A stretch of 64,000 nucleotides of DNA from Nitrospirales bacterium (GTDB lineage: Bacteria; Nitrospirota; Nitrospiria; Nitrospirales; UBA8639): assembly GCA_022825885.1 (NCBI GenBank), contig JAJDVY010000048.1, positions 1-64,000 on the forward strand. The letters run 5' to 3'. Below, in pieces: positions 35,447-46,445 of the stretch. Position numbers and translations under genes: made by a program. The first letter of the stretch is position 1, and every line of letters starts with the position of its first letter. The notes beneath the pieces are model-generated. The model was not told the DNA's origin. It saw only the letters and a list, made by a program, of their open reading frames with translations, and made no database searches.

Positions 35447-36589
35447 ATGAGAACAACGTTGACCCTGGTTTGTGTCATCCTGAGCCTGTGCTATGGCGGG
35501 ATGGCGGTGTCCCAGGACCTGCCCGATGATATTCTGGCGGATCAGTATCTGTTGGAAGCGAAGAAAGCCCTGGAAAGCGGCGAGCCGCAAACCGCGAGGA
35601 GGGCGTTTGAGAAAATCGAAGCGCTGGATACGGAACCCCCGTTGGAGTTTTTCTTTTTCTTCGGGAAACTGTTGGTTGAGCATGGCACGACGGTTGATGA
35701 CGTCCGCCAGGGACAAGCGTCGCTCAAGCAATACGTCGTCAATATCGAAAAGAATTCCGAATACTATAAACCGACCCTGGAGTTGCTTTCCATCGCAGGA
35801 AAAACAATCGAAAAAGCCGAACAACGGCAAACGGAAGAAGCACAACGGCAGGCAGCGGCGAAGGAGCGCGCCGTCACGCTCAAGGACTTGATGCCGTCGT
35901 TATTGGAAAACCTCAAGCGGGAGATGGTTGCCGTCCGGGGTGGCACGTTCACGATGGGGTGTACGGAGGAGCAGAGCAGTTGCGACGATGACGAAACGCC
36001 GGTCCGTCAGGTACAGGTGAAGAGTTTCAGGATCAGCAAGTATGAGGTGACCCAGGATCTGTGGGAGGCGGTGATGGGCAAGAATCCGAGCAAGTTCCGG
36101 AACTGCCCGCGATGTCCCGTCGAGAACGTGGGCTGGGATGCCACCAAGTTGTTTCTCAAGAAATTGAGTGCCCTGACGGGAGAATCCTATCGGTTGCCGA
36201 CTGATGCGGAGTGGGAGTATGCCGCCAGGGGCGGGCAAAAGAGTCAAGCGCACCTCTACGTCGGGAGCGACGACCTGGATTCGGTGGCCTGGTATGACAA
36301 AAATAGCGGGAACAGGGTCCATCGGACCGGGCAGAAGCAACCCAACGGATTGGGCCTCTATGACATGAGCGGGAACGTCTGGGAGTGGGTGGAGGATTGC
36401 TGGAACAAGAAATTTCCGGGTCCCCCGGCCGATGGGAGCGCGTGGAAGAGCAGGAATTGTGCGCGACACATGTTGCGTGGCGGTGCCTGGACCAGCTACC
36501 CGAGATACCTGCGTTCCTCGAATCGCTACTGGAATTTGTCCGCCTTCCTGCGCGACGACGTCGGATTTCGACTGGTCGCGACGCCGTAA
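35447..36589 (+). CDS. Secreted formylglycine-generating-enzyme-like protein
   Basis: About 380 residues. A signal peptide (TLTLVCVILSLCYGGMAVSQ, probably cleaved after AVSQ) precedes a helical, charged region with coiled-coil character (about residues 60-160). The FGE-sulfatase domain follows (MVAVRGGTFTMGC, DLWEAVMGKNPSKF, LPTDAEWEYAARGGQ, GLYDMSGNVWEWVED, GFRLVAT). The catalytic cysteine pair of true FGE is not clearly present, so it may be a binding or structural version of the fold. ATG 35447 follows GGAGGAG. No sulfatase is nearby. Confidence 0.8.
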   Translation: MRTTLTLVCVILSLCYGGMAVSQDLPDDILADQYLLEAKKALESGEPQTARRAFEKIEALDTEPPLEFFFFFGKLLVEHGTTVDDVRQGQASLKQYVVNIEKNSEYYKPTLELLSIAGKTIEKAEQRQTEEAQRQAAAKERAVTLKDLMPSLLENLKREMVAVRGGTFTMGCTEEQSSCDDDETPVRQVQVKSFRISKYEVTQDLWEAVMGKNPSKFRNCPRCPVENVGWDATKLFLKKLSALTGESYRLPTDAEWEYAARGGQKSQAHLYVGSDDLDSVAWYDKNSGNRVHRTGQKQPNGLGLYDMSGNVWEWVEDCWNKKFPGPPADGSAWKSRNCARHMLRGGAWTSYPRYLRSSNRYWNLSAFLRDDVGFRLVATP

Positions 36590-36615
36590 GTCGTGATAAG
36601 GAAAGGAGAAACCAT

Positions 36616-36984
36616 ATGAGTAGCCCAGACCATCCCCATGCGATTACCATTGAGCAAAACCCCAATCGCGTCAAAGTCGCGTTTAACGGAACCGTCATCG
36701 CCGATACCACCCGTGCCTTGATTTTGAAGGAAGGACCGCTCCCGCCGGCGCATTACATCCCGCGGAGTGACGTGCAGATGTCCTACCTGCAGCGGACGGA
36801 TCATTCGACCAACTGTCCGTTCAAAGGCAATGCGTCATATTTCTCCGTCCACGTGGGTGACCAAATAGCCGACAACGCCGTCTGGGCCTATGAAACCCCC
36901 ATCGACGCCGTAGCGCAGATCAAAGATTGCCTGAGTTTTTACGTGGAGAAACTGGACGTGAGTGAAGAATCGCCAAGCGAATGA
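36616..36984 (+). CDS. DUF427 family protein
   Basis: A 122-residue protein with the DUF427 pattern: NRVKVAFNGTVIADTTRALILKEG, YIPRSDVQMSYLQRTDHSTNCPFKGNASYFSV, and NAVWAYETPI. The conserved histidine and cysteine are visible in DHSTNCPFKG. The function of the family is unknown. ATG 36616 follows GAAAGGAGAA. It lies before a transporter gene, on the same strand. Confidence 0.9.
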   Translation: MSSPDHPHAITIEQNPNRVKVAFNGTVIADTTRALILKEGPLPPAHYIPRSDVQMSYLQRTDHSTNCPFKGNASYFSVHVGDQIADNAVWAYETPIDAVAQIKDCLSFYVEKLDVSEESPSE

Positions 36985-37103
36985 TGGAGAAGCTGAATGT
37001 CTCCGCTCTGCCACTGGAAGTGATATGGCGATGATTGGGGTGCGCTTCCGACAGACAACCACCGACGGAACCGGCGGGTTGTAAGCCGCCGGGCAGCCAA
37101 GCC

Positions 37104-39392
37104 ATGAGTGCTGTATTTCTGGAACGCTACACGACATTCATATTACGCTACCGATGGCTGGTCCTGACGCTGGCCGTAGCGGTGATGGTGGGTCTGGCAG
37201 CCGGACTCCAATTCATCATCGTCTCCAACGACTGGCGCGACAACTTCGACAAAGACAATCCTCATCGCGTGGCATTCGAAGCCTTGGAGGATACCTATAC
37301 CGCGACCAACGTGGCATTGATCGCGGTGGCGCCCAAGGGGGGGGAGGTCTTCACCCGCGAGGCGCTGAGCGCCGTGGAAGAGTTGACCGAAGCCGCGTGG
37401 CGCGTGCCTTGGTCCACCAGGGTCGATTCCCTGACCAATTACAACCACACCGAAGCGGTCGGGGACGACTTGAAGGTTGAGCGGCTCGTGGAGGATGCCG
37501 GATCGCTCAATGATGACGACCTCGCCCGGATCAAGGGGATTGCGTTAGGCGAGATCAGTGTCGCGGGCCGGCTCGTCTCCCATGACGGGCGCGTTGCCGG
37601 ACTGGTTATCAGTTTCGCCTTTCCCGAGGACCCTGAGGCTGCCCTGACCGAGGTGATCGACCACGTCCGCGGCCTTCTGGACAAGGCCAGGGCGGACCAT
37701 CCGGATATCACCTATCACATGACCGGCGACGTCTTCGTGAACCGCATCATGACAGACGCGGTTGACGCCGATATGCAGATCCTCGCGCCGGTTGCATTGC
37801 TCGTCATCGTGTCCGTCGCCGCCTTCCTTCTGCGCTCTCTGCTGGGTACGCTGTCCCTTGTCGCCATGCTCATCTTCGTCATCGCCTCGACCATGGGCGT
37901 CGTCGGCTGGACCGGCACGCTGCTTAACGCCGCCAACTCCGGCATTCCGATTATCATCATGACGCTCGCCATCGCAGATTCGGTCCATATTATCGCGACG
38001 ACGATGTCCGGCATGAGGCAAGGCCTGGAGAGGGACGCGGCGATTGCCGAAGCCCTGCGCGAGAATGCCTGGCCGGTGTTCCTCACAACGGTCACGACTA
38101 TGATCGGATTCCTCAGTCTCAACGCCTCGGACTCTCCGCCTTTTCGGGTCCTCGGCAATTTCGTGGCGTTTGGCGTGTTCTGCGCCTTCATGTATTCCAT
38201 GACGCTTCTGCCGGCACTGTTGTTGGTGTTGCCGTTGCGCGCAAATCCCGGACGCGCCGGGCGTTCCGCTTTCTTTGATCGCTTGGGGGCCTTCGTCGTC
38301 GCGCGCCAAACGCTCCTGCTCTGGTCCATGACCACCGTGGCCATTGTTCTGGCGGCGGGTATTCCCCGTATCGAGTTGACGGACAACTGGCTGCAGTATC
38401 TGGATGAGCGTTATGAATTTCGGCGCGATACGGACTTTGTCATTGACAATCTGACCGGCATGGAAAACTTGGAATACTCCCTGAATGCCGGGCGCGATGG
38501 TGGCATCACCGATCTCGGCTATCTGCGCAAGATCGACGCTTTCGCCGAATGGTACCGCGCCCAGCCGGAAGTCGCGCACGTCCAGGCCTTTCCGGACATC
38601 ATGAAGCGCCTCAACAAAAACATGCACGGTGATGACCCGGCCTTCTACCGGATGCCCGAAGACTCCGAGCTTGCCGCGCAGTATCTGCTGCTCTACGAGC
38701 TTTCGGTGCCCTTCGGCAGCGACCTCAATAACCGCATCGACGTCGGCCGATCGGCCACGCGCATGACTGTCACCATGAGCAGATTGAATGCTGAGCAGCA
38801 GCGCAAGCTCGACGTGCGCGGGCAGGAGTGGCTCCGCGCGAACGGGCCGGAACTCGCCACCGGGGGATCGGGGTACAGCCTCGCCTTCGCCCACTTGACC
38901 ATTAGCAACAACAAAAACATGTTGCAGGGCACGGTCATGGCCATGGCTCTCATTTCGCTGATCCTGATCGGGATTTTCCGAAGCCTGCGTCTCGGCCTCA
39001 TCAGTCTCGTGCCGAACTTCATCCCCGCAGCCATGGCCTTCGGCGTCTGGGGCTATCTCTACGTCGAAGTGGGGAACGCCGGATCTCTCGTGACCGCGAT
39101 CGCCTTCGGCACCGTCGTCGACGACACGATTCACTTCATGACCCAGTATCTGAAGGCGCGTCGCGAGGGCCGTTCCGCACCAGAGGCGGTGCAAACCGCC
39201 TTTCGTTCAGTGGGGCATCCGCTGTTTATCACAACCATGATCCTGGTACTGGGTTTCCTGGTGTTCGCGTCGTCGGGGTTTGCGATCAGTTTGATGCTCG
39301 GCCTCCTGGTTGCGCTCACGATCGGCTTCGCGCTGATCTGCGATTTCCTGCTCCTCCCGCCCCTGCTGATCGCCATCGACCGAAAGGCGTAA
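37104..39392 (+). CDS. RND/MMPL-type transporter (possible sterol exporter, BstA-like)
   Basis: A 762-residue inner-membrane permease: one N-terminal helix, a periplasmic loop (about 50-200), five helices, a second loop and five helices. Motifs include NSGIPIIIMTLAIADSVHIIATT (D in TM4) and the matching GTVVDDTIHFMTQYL. This is the hydrophobe-exporting RND subgroup that includes HpnN and BstA. With the sterol genes 6 kb downstream and a secreted TPR protein next to it, I infer sterol transport. ATG 37104 is chosen by topology. Codon usage is strongly GC biased compared with the flanking pilus genes. Confidence 0.8.
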   Translation: MSAVFLERYTTFILRYRWLVLTLAVAVMVGLAAGLQFIIVSNDWRDNFDKDNPHRVAFEALEDTYTATNVALIAVAPKGGEVFTREALSAVEELTEAAWRVPWSTRVDSLTNYNHTEAVGDDLKVERLVEDAGSLNDDDLARIKGIALGEISVAGRLVSHDGRVAGLVISFAFPEDPEAALTEVIDHVRGLLDKARADHPDITYHMTGDVFVNRIMTDAVDADMQILAPVALLVIVSVAAFLLRSLLGTLSLVAMLIFVIASTMGVVGWTGTLLNAANSGIPIIIMTLAIADSVHIIATTMSGMRQGLERDAAIAEALRENAWPVFLTTVTTMIGFLSLNASDSPPFRVLGNFVAFGVFCAFMYSMTLLPALLLVLPLRANPGRAGRSAFFDRLGAFVVARQTLLLWSMTTVAIVLAAGIPRIELTDNWLQYLDERYEFRRDTDFVIDNLTGMENLEYSLNAGRDGGITDLGYLRKIDAFAEWYRAQPEVAHVQAFPDIMKRLNKNMHGDDPAFYRMPEDSELAAQYLLLYELSVPFGSDLNNRIDVGRSATRMTVTMSRLNAEQQRKLDVRGQEWLRANGPELATGGSGYSLAFAHLTISNNKNMLQGTVMAMALISLILIGIFRSLRLGLISLVPNFIPAAMAFGVWGYLYVEVGNAGSLVTAIAFGTVVDDTIHFMTQYLKARREGRSAPEAVQTAFRSVGHPLFITTMILVLGFLVFASSGFAISLMLGLLVALTIGFALICDFLLLPPLLIAIDRKA

Positions 39393-39424
39393 TGATGCCT
39401 GCCTGTCTTACCCGATCAGCATCA

Positions 39425-40174
39425 ATGAACAAGTCCATATCTCTTACCTTTTTGACGATGGTGTGCGTGTTTGTGCCGGTGGGAACCATCGGCGCACAGT
39501 CGATGGAAGAGGCCCGCACTCTCTATGCCGAGGGCCGCTTCATGGAGGCCGCCGATCTTGCCCGGGTTCTGGACACATCCGAAGGCTATGCATTCGCGGC
39601 CAAGTCACTGGCGATTTACGGCTACTACATTGTCCCGGACGGCGAAAAGGAAGATTCGTTCCTGCAGGCCGAAGAACTTGCACGAAAGGCAATCCGCCTC
39701 GACACCTCCAACCCGGAAGCCTATCTCCAATTGAGCCATGCCATCGGGCGCCTTGCGCAAGTGACCGGCATATGGGAGGGGTTGGACGAAGGGTACGTGG
39801 GTCAAGTGCGTGATGCCATTCAAGAGGCGCTTCGGCTGGCTCCGGATATGCCAGCCGCCCATTTGAGTCTCGCCGCCTGGCATGCGGGAGTCGTCAGCGT
39901 CGCCGGATTCATGGGCGGCATACTCTATGGGGCCAACGAAGAGGACGCCCTGGCCCATTTCGAGCGGGCGCTCGAATTGGCACCTCAAGAGAAAATCATC
40001 CTTATCGAGTATGCGCTCGGCCTTCTGAGCCTGAATGAAGAGGAATACGGCGGGAAGGCGCGCAACCTCCTCAAGCGCGCGATCAGTCTGCCGCAGAAAG
40101 ACGCCTACGACCGGATAATACACCGAAAGGCGGTTGAGCAACTGGCAATTTTCGACGACGGACAGCCCGGCTGA
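39425..40174 (+). CDS. Secreted TPR-like protein (BstC-like candidate)
   Basis: About 249 residues with a signal peptide (ISLTFLTMVCVFVPVGTIGAQ) and an all-helical body with TPR-like pairs (EARTLYAEGRFMEAADLARV, AEELARKAIRLDTSNPEAY). It starts right after the RND transporter; an in-frame ATG overlapping its stop (39392) could also be used. In the Methylococcus sterol transport system the outer component BstC is helical-repeat; a periplasmic BstB-type protein is missing here. The assignment is by analogy only. Confidence 0.6.
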   Translation: MNKSISLTFLTMVCVFVPVGTIGAQSMEEARTLYAEGRFMEAADLARVLDTSEGYAFAAKSLAIYGYYIVPDGEKEDSFLQAEELARKAIRLDTSNPEAYLQLSHAIGRLAQVTGIWEGLDEGYVGQVRDAIQEALRLAPDMPAAHLSLAAWHAGVVSVAGFMGGILYGANEEDALAHFERALELAPQEKIILIEYALGLLSLNEEEYGGKARNLLKRAISLPQKDAYDRIIHRKAVEQLAIFDDGQPG

Positions 40175-40322
40175 AAGTGAGTGCCCTCACCGGGACCATC
40201 ATCTCACGCACAACCGGCAAAACCCTGGATGTCGCCCTTGATCGGAGTCGAGGCATGCTCTCGCAGAAATGATGGAGGGAACCTGCCCGCCTTTCCTGCC
40301 AGACCCATTCCGTTCTGGTCCT

Positions 40323-40412
40323 GGAGCCTGCCCCCGCAGTCTTGAGTGGGGGTCCAATGTTCACGACGACTGGGGCTTTCGATTGATTGCGTCGAATGCC
40401 GGTTCGCTCTAA
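40323..40412 (+). pseudogene. Remnant of an FGE-sulfatase-like C-terminus
   Basis: One frame reads NVHDDWGFRLIASNAGSL before a stop, similar to the end of the formylglycine-type domain at 36560 (DDVGFRLVATP). The rest of such a gene is not found in the 302-base gap 40175-40476. It is probably a decayed copy. Nothing else was seen in the gap. Confidence 0.35.
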
Positions 40413-40458
40413 GATTATCTGTTCAGATTCCGCATATGGTGCCTTTACACAACTTTGA

Positions 40459-42711
<2,253 letters not shown>

Positions 42712-42723
42712 CCTGATCCGACT

Positions 42724-42757
42724 CTTGCAGGGCATAACGCTCGTTGTGCCCTGCAAG
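42724..42757 (+). terminator. Hairpin terminator after isocitrate dehydrogenase
   Basis: An 11-bp perfect stem CTTGCAGGGCA/TGCCCTGCAAG with a 12-base loop. No T run follows, so it may stabilise the mRNA end or terminate weakly. Confidence 0.6.
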
Positions 42758-42801
42758 GCACAGGGCTTCCTCCCTGACCCCAAAAAATTCCGGCTGTCCA
42801 T

Positions 42802-42933
42802 CTACGTAAAATCCTTCTCAATCGCCATGTTCGTAGCGGCAACATTCCCGCAATATTGCTTGGGAGTGCAATAAATGGCCTTACCCTGTTTCTGACAAAT
42901 AGAAATGTCCGGTTCTGTAGCACATGTAGCCAT
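42802..42933 (-). CDS. Possible small cysteine-rich protein (43 residues)
   Basis: A short frame encodes a product starting MATCATEPDISICQKQGKA and ending AATNMAIEKDFT, with four cysteines (residues 4, 13, 22, 28). It lies in the 366-base gap between icd and the sterol operon, where it is the only candidate. The weak ribosome binding site makes it uncertain. The rest of the gap (42950-43077) is AT rich and likely contains the sterol operon promoter. Confidence 0.28.
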   Translation of the reverse strand: MATCATEPDISICQKQGKAIYCTPKQYCGNVAATNMAIEKDFT

Positions 42934-43077
42934 TCGGTTCGTCTCATCAGATGTCGCCTTCAGCATCCGATGGAAAACCAGACAGATTATGCAGTATAAG
43001 ACTTTTCAGTATAAATTAATAGTATTATGAATAGCATTATCATTGAAATAATATGCTAATTATGGAAAAATCATTGA

Positions 43078-44250
43078 ATGAGCACGATGTCCATTAAAGG
43101 GTCGAACGCACCCACCGGTTCATCGCCGCCGCCCGTTTTCGTGACCGGTGCGGCCGGACACGTAGGCGCCAATCTCGTGCGCCGGCTGCTGGACGACGGC
43201 ATTCGGGTCCGGGTGCTGCTCAGACACGAGGACAACAATGAAGGCCTGGAAGGTCTTGACGTTGAACGCCGGTTTGGTGATATCCGGGATTTGGATGCAA
43301 CCCGGCGTGAGCTTGAAGGTTGTCAAGGCGTCTACCACGTCGCGGCCAAGATCTCAACCATCGAAGGCAATCGCGCTCATCGCCGGGAAGTGTTCGACTG
43401 CAACGTCGTCGGCACCCGCAACGTGCTGCAAGCGGCGCGGGAGGTTGAAGCCGGTCGGGTAGTGGTGACGGGCTCTTTTAGTGCGGTCGGGTATGATTTG
43501 GATAATCCGTCCGCGCCCGCCAATGAGACGATGCAATTCTATCCCATGGAGCGCACGATGCCGTACGAGCGCAGCAAGTCGCTCGTCGAGCATGAGTGCT
43601 GGCGCGCCGCGGCCAAAGGACAGGATGTCGTAGTGGCAACGTGCTGCGCCGTGGTCGGGCCAGCCGATTTTTTCCCTTCGCGGTTGGGAAGAGCCTTGTG
43701 TGACTATAGCAATCGTAAGCTTCATGCTTACGTTGATGGCGGGTTCGAGTTCGTCGCGGCGCGGGATATTGTCGAAGGTCATCTGTTGTGTATGCGCCAA
43801 GGACGCTCGGGCGAAAAATACATTTTCAGCAGCGAGTACAAAACGATCTCCGAAATCCTGGACCTGTTCGAGGAAGTCTCAGGCGTTCCGCGACCGTGTC
43901 GGCGTATTCCGGCCAACGTGATGCTCGCGTTTTCGGAAATGACGAGCTTCTATCTGAGCCGGTTTCACCCGAGCTTCCCTCAGCGTTTCACCCCCGGCGC
44001 CATTCGCCTGTTACGCAAACGCTTACACGCCGACGTCGGCAAAGCGACACGAGAACTCGGTTATCAGCCAACCGGTATCCGCGCGGCGGTTCATGAGGCT
44101 TATGCATTTCACTACCACCGCAACGCGATCACGAATCCACTTGCGAAACGCCCGCGCGTGAACGTCACGGGGCAAAACGCTATAAGACAAGAGGAAAGTC
44201 TGATGCTGAACCAAAGCATAGAGATCACTCCCGACGGAGGCTCGGTATGA
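43078..44250 (+). CDS. sdmB: SdmB-like 3-beta-hydroxysteroid dehydrogenase/decarboxylase
   Basis: A 390-residue NAD(P)-dependent short-chain-type enzyme. The Rossmann loop is VFVTGAAGHVGANLVRRLL, the catalytic pair is YERSK, and the C-terminal extension is long. In bacterial sterol C-4 demethylation SdmB oxidises the 3-hydroxyl/4-carboxyl intermediate with decarboxylation. Here it directly precedes the Rieske partner, overlapping it by four bases (ATGA). It is the first gene of the operon; AT-rich DNA before it (43000-43077) is a likely promoter region. Substrate is inferred from context, since many epimerase-like proteins share the fold. Confidence 0.85.
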   Translation: MSTMSIKGSNAPTGSSPPPVFVTGAAGHVGANLVRRLLDDGIRVRVLLRHEDNNEGLEGLDVERRFGDIRDLDATRRELEGCQGVYHVAAKISTIEGNRAHRREVFDCNVVGTRNVLQAAREVEAGRVVVTGSFSAVGYDLDNPSAPANETMQFYPMERTMPYERSKSLVEHECWRAAAKGQDVVVATCCAVVGPADFFPSRLGRALCDYSNRKLHAYVDGGFEFVAARDIVEGHLLCMRQGRSGEKYIFSSEYKTISEILDLFEEVSGVPRPCRRIPANVMLAFSEMTSFYLSRFHPSFPQRFTPGAIRLLRKRLHADVGKATRELGYQPTGIRAAVHEAYAFHYHRNAITNPLAKRPRVNVTGQNAIRQEESLMLNQSIEITPDGGSV

Positions 44251-45347
44251 GCCCGGTACCGGGTACCCCACCCGGATTCAAGGAAGCCCGCAACCTGCGT
44301 CAGCAAGCGCGTGCTTCAGGTATGGACCCGAATTATTGGTACGTGGTTGAAGAAGTGCATCGAGTCAAACCGGGGACCGTGGTCGAGGTCATATTCTGGA
44401 AACGCTCCATCGCGCTGTTCCGGGGATCGGACGGCGCGTTTCATGCGATTGAGAATCGCTGCGCGCATCGTCAACTCAAGCTCTCCATGGGCGAGGTGCA
44501 AGGCTGCCGGCTCGTGTGTGCCTATCATGGCTGGCAGTACGATGAAGACGGTCGCTGTGTCGCGATCCCCCACGACTGCTACGGACGAGGTCTCCCGAAA
44601 CTTCCGCTCAGAACCTATCCCGTGAAGGTCCGTTACGGTCTGATCTGGTTGTTCCCCGGGAACCCAGAGCAAGCTGAGTTGCGCCGGGTCCCGGACATCC
44701 CCGAACTCGAAGGCTCTGAACGGTGGGCTTGTGAGCCGCTGGTCTTTACCTGGGCGGCCCACCACTCGATGGTGATCGACAACGTGAGCGACTTCACCCA
44801 CGCCCATCTGCACCGTCGATACCGTCCATTCGAAGAAGGCGCCATCCTCACCCGTTGCGAGACCGTCGGCGACGACGTGCACGTCGCCTATGATACGCAC
44901 GTCGGACGCGGACGTATTTCCGGACTGTTCGTTGATCACAACCGGCTCAACACCAATTACATGGAGCTTTGCTACCAATACCCCTACCAGTGGTCGAACA
45001 CCGATGACGCGATCAAGCACTGGCTTTTTGTCCTGCCGATCGATGAACGGACCACCCGGGCGTTTTTCCTGTTCTACTTCAAGTCGTTGAAATTGCCTAT
45101 GCTGCCGGTGCGTATTCCCCGTTTCGCCATGAACGCGGTGTTGAAGATCTCGAACCGTGTGCTTATCGGTCCGTTACTTGCCCAGGACGGCGTTGCGGTC
45201 GAAGCGGAGCAAGAGGGGTACGAGCGACATTGGGACGCCCCGCCCATCGAGTACAATCCTGTGGTACGGGCTTTTCAAAACGTGACCGTGCGCAAGTGGC
45301 GGGAATACGTGGCGCGTGGGATGGAGAGCGTCAATGCCGGGACCTGA
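44247..45347 (+). CDS. sdmA: SdmA-like Rieske non-haem iron oxygenase (sterol C-4 demethylase)
   Basis: A 366-residue oxygenase. The Rieske cluster is NRCAHRQLK then CAYHGWQYD (CxH...CxxH). The mononuclear iron site is DFTHAHLH in a segment HHSMVIDNVSDFTHAHL. This is the bacterial C-4 demethylase architecture known from Methylococcus. It would remove a C-4 methyl through oxidation, with SdmB completing the reaction. Start overlaps the SdmB stop as ATGA with GGAGG seven bases upstream. It has no electron-transfer partner encoded nearby. Confidence 0.9.
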   Translation: MSPVPGTPPGFKEARNLRQQARASGMDPNYWYVVEEVHRVKPGTVVEVIFWKRSIALFRGSDGAFHAIENRCAHRQLKLSMGEVQGCRLVCAYHGWQYDEDGRCVAIPHDCYGRGLPKLPLRTYPVKVRYGLIWLFPGNPEQAELRRVPDIPELEGSERWACEPLVFTWAAHHSMVIDNVSDFTHAHLHRRYRPFEEGAILTRCETVGDDVHVAYDTHVGRGRISGLFVDHNRLNTNYMELCYQYPYQWSNTDDAIKHWLFVLPIDERTTRAFFLFYFKSLKLPMLPVRIPRFAMNAVLKISNRVLIGPLLAQDGVAVEAEQEGYERHWDAPPIEYNPVVRAFQNVTVRKWREYVARGMESVNAGT

Positions 45348-46434
45348 GCGGAATTTCCTGTTATCCGCACTGTCGGGCGGCACCCTGCTTGAGGCGGCGG
45401 TCATGGTATTGGGGTTTGTCGGCGCGTTGTTTCTGGGTTCAATGCTCCTGCCCGGACGGCGGGTGACGGGACCGGACGTCGAAGGCCCCTCACCTACCTA
45501 CACGCTCAACGGCCTCGCCCTGTTCCTGATGACCATGATTGTCGCCGGTCTTGCCCAAGTCTCCGGCTGGGCTTCTCTTTCAGTGCTGTATACGCACTTT
45601 GCCGCTTTATTCGTGGCGGCCAACGGGTTCGCATTCGCGCTGTCCGGCTGGTTGTATTGGCAGGGAGCCAAGGCCCGGGATGCGCCACCGGGACCGTGGC
45701 GGGGGTTTTTCTTTGGAGTGGAGTTCAATCCATCCTGGTTCGGGGTGGATTTGAAGCTCTTCAGTTACCGTCCTTCCCTCATTGGCCTGGCGTTGCTCAA
45801 CGCCTCGTTTGCCGTCGTGCAGTATGAAACCTACGGCGGGCTGACTTTGTCGATGGCGCTCTATCAGATCTTCACCTTCCTGTACGTGTTCAATTACTTC
45901 CAGTTCGAACATGGAATGATCCACACCTGGGATCTGGTCAGTGAGCGATTCGGATGGATGTTGATTTGGGGAGACTACGTGCTGGTGCCGTTTTTCTACT
46001 GCATCGCCGGCTGGTGGCTGATTCACTCATCGGAACCGCTGTCTCCTATCGCCGTAGCCGCGGTCGTCCTGTTGTTCGTCCTCGGTTTTTGGCTTTTCCG
46101 CGGTGCCAACGAGCAGAAGCACCGGTTTAAGCGTGATCCGGGCATCAGGATTTGGGGGCAACCCGCCCGGTCCTTGGATGGTCGCCTGCTGGTCTCCGGA
46201 TTCTGGGGTATTGGACGACATCTCAACTATACCGGGGAGATTTGCGTCTACCTTGCGTTTACCCTGACCACGGGATTCGCATCCTGGGTGCCCTACCTGC
46301 TACCCCTGTGGCTGACGGGTTTGTTGTGGCATCGCTCGAGACGTGATGAGCGTCGTTGCCACGCCAAGTATGGGAAGCTGTGGGGCCGGTATACACAACA
46401 GGTGCGTTTTTCGATGCTGCCGTTTGTCTATTGA
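45334..46434 (+). CDS. Delta14-sterol reductase (ERG24/lamin-B-receptor family)
   Basis: About 366 residues, eight to ten helices. The family signature is near the C-terminus: GIGRHLNYTGEICVYLAFTL and LTGLLWHRSRRDERRCHAKYGKLWGRYTQQVRFSMLPFVY (NADPH-binding region of sterol reductases), with QFEHGMIHTWDLVSERFGWMLIWGDYV earlier. It would reduce the C14-C15 double bond left by CYP51. ATG 45334 is preferred because GGAGAG lies five bases upstream; it overlaps the Rieske gene by 14 bases. The next gene, CYP51, follows 11 bases later. Confidence 0.88.
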   Translation: MPGPERNFLLSALSGGTLLEAAVMVLGFVGALFLGSMLLPGRRVTGPDVEGPSPTYTLNGLALFLMTMIVAGLAQVSGWASLSVLYTHFAALFVAANGFAFALSGWLYWQGAKARDAPPGPWRGFFFGVEFNPSWFGVDLKLFSYRPSLIGLALLNASFAVVQYETYGGLTLSMALYQIFTFLYVFNYFQFEHGMIHTWDLVSERFGWMLIWGDYVLVPFFYCIAGWWLIHSSEPLSPIAVAAVVLLFVLGFWLFRGANEQKHRFKRDPGIRIWGQPARSLDGRLLVSGFWGIGRHLNYTGEICVYLAFTLTTGFASWVPYLLPLWLTGLLWHRSRRDERRCHAKYGKLWGRYTQQVRFSMLPFVY

Positions 46435-46445
46435 GGAGGGCAAGG

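Noticed and set aside
37545-39194. A 549-residue minus-strand frame opposite the RND transporter
   Set aside because: Product is His/Asp/Arg-rich without motifs, a typical shadow of a GC-rich gene with NNC codons.
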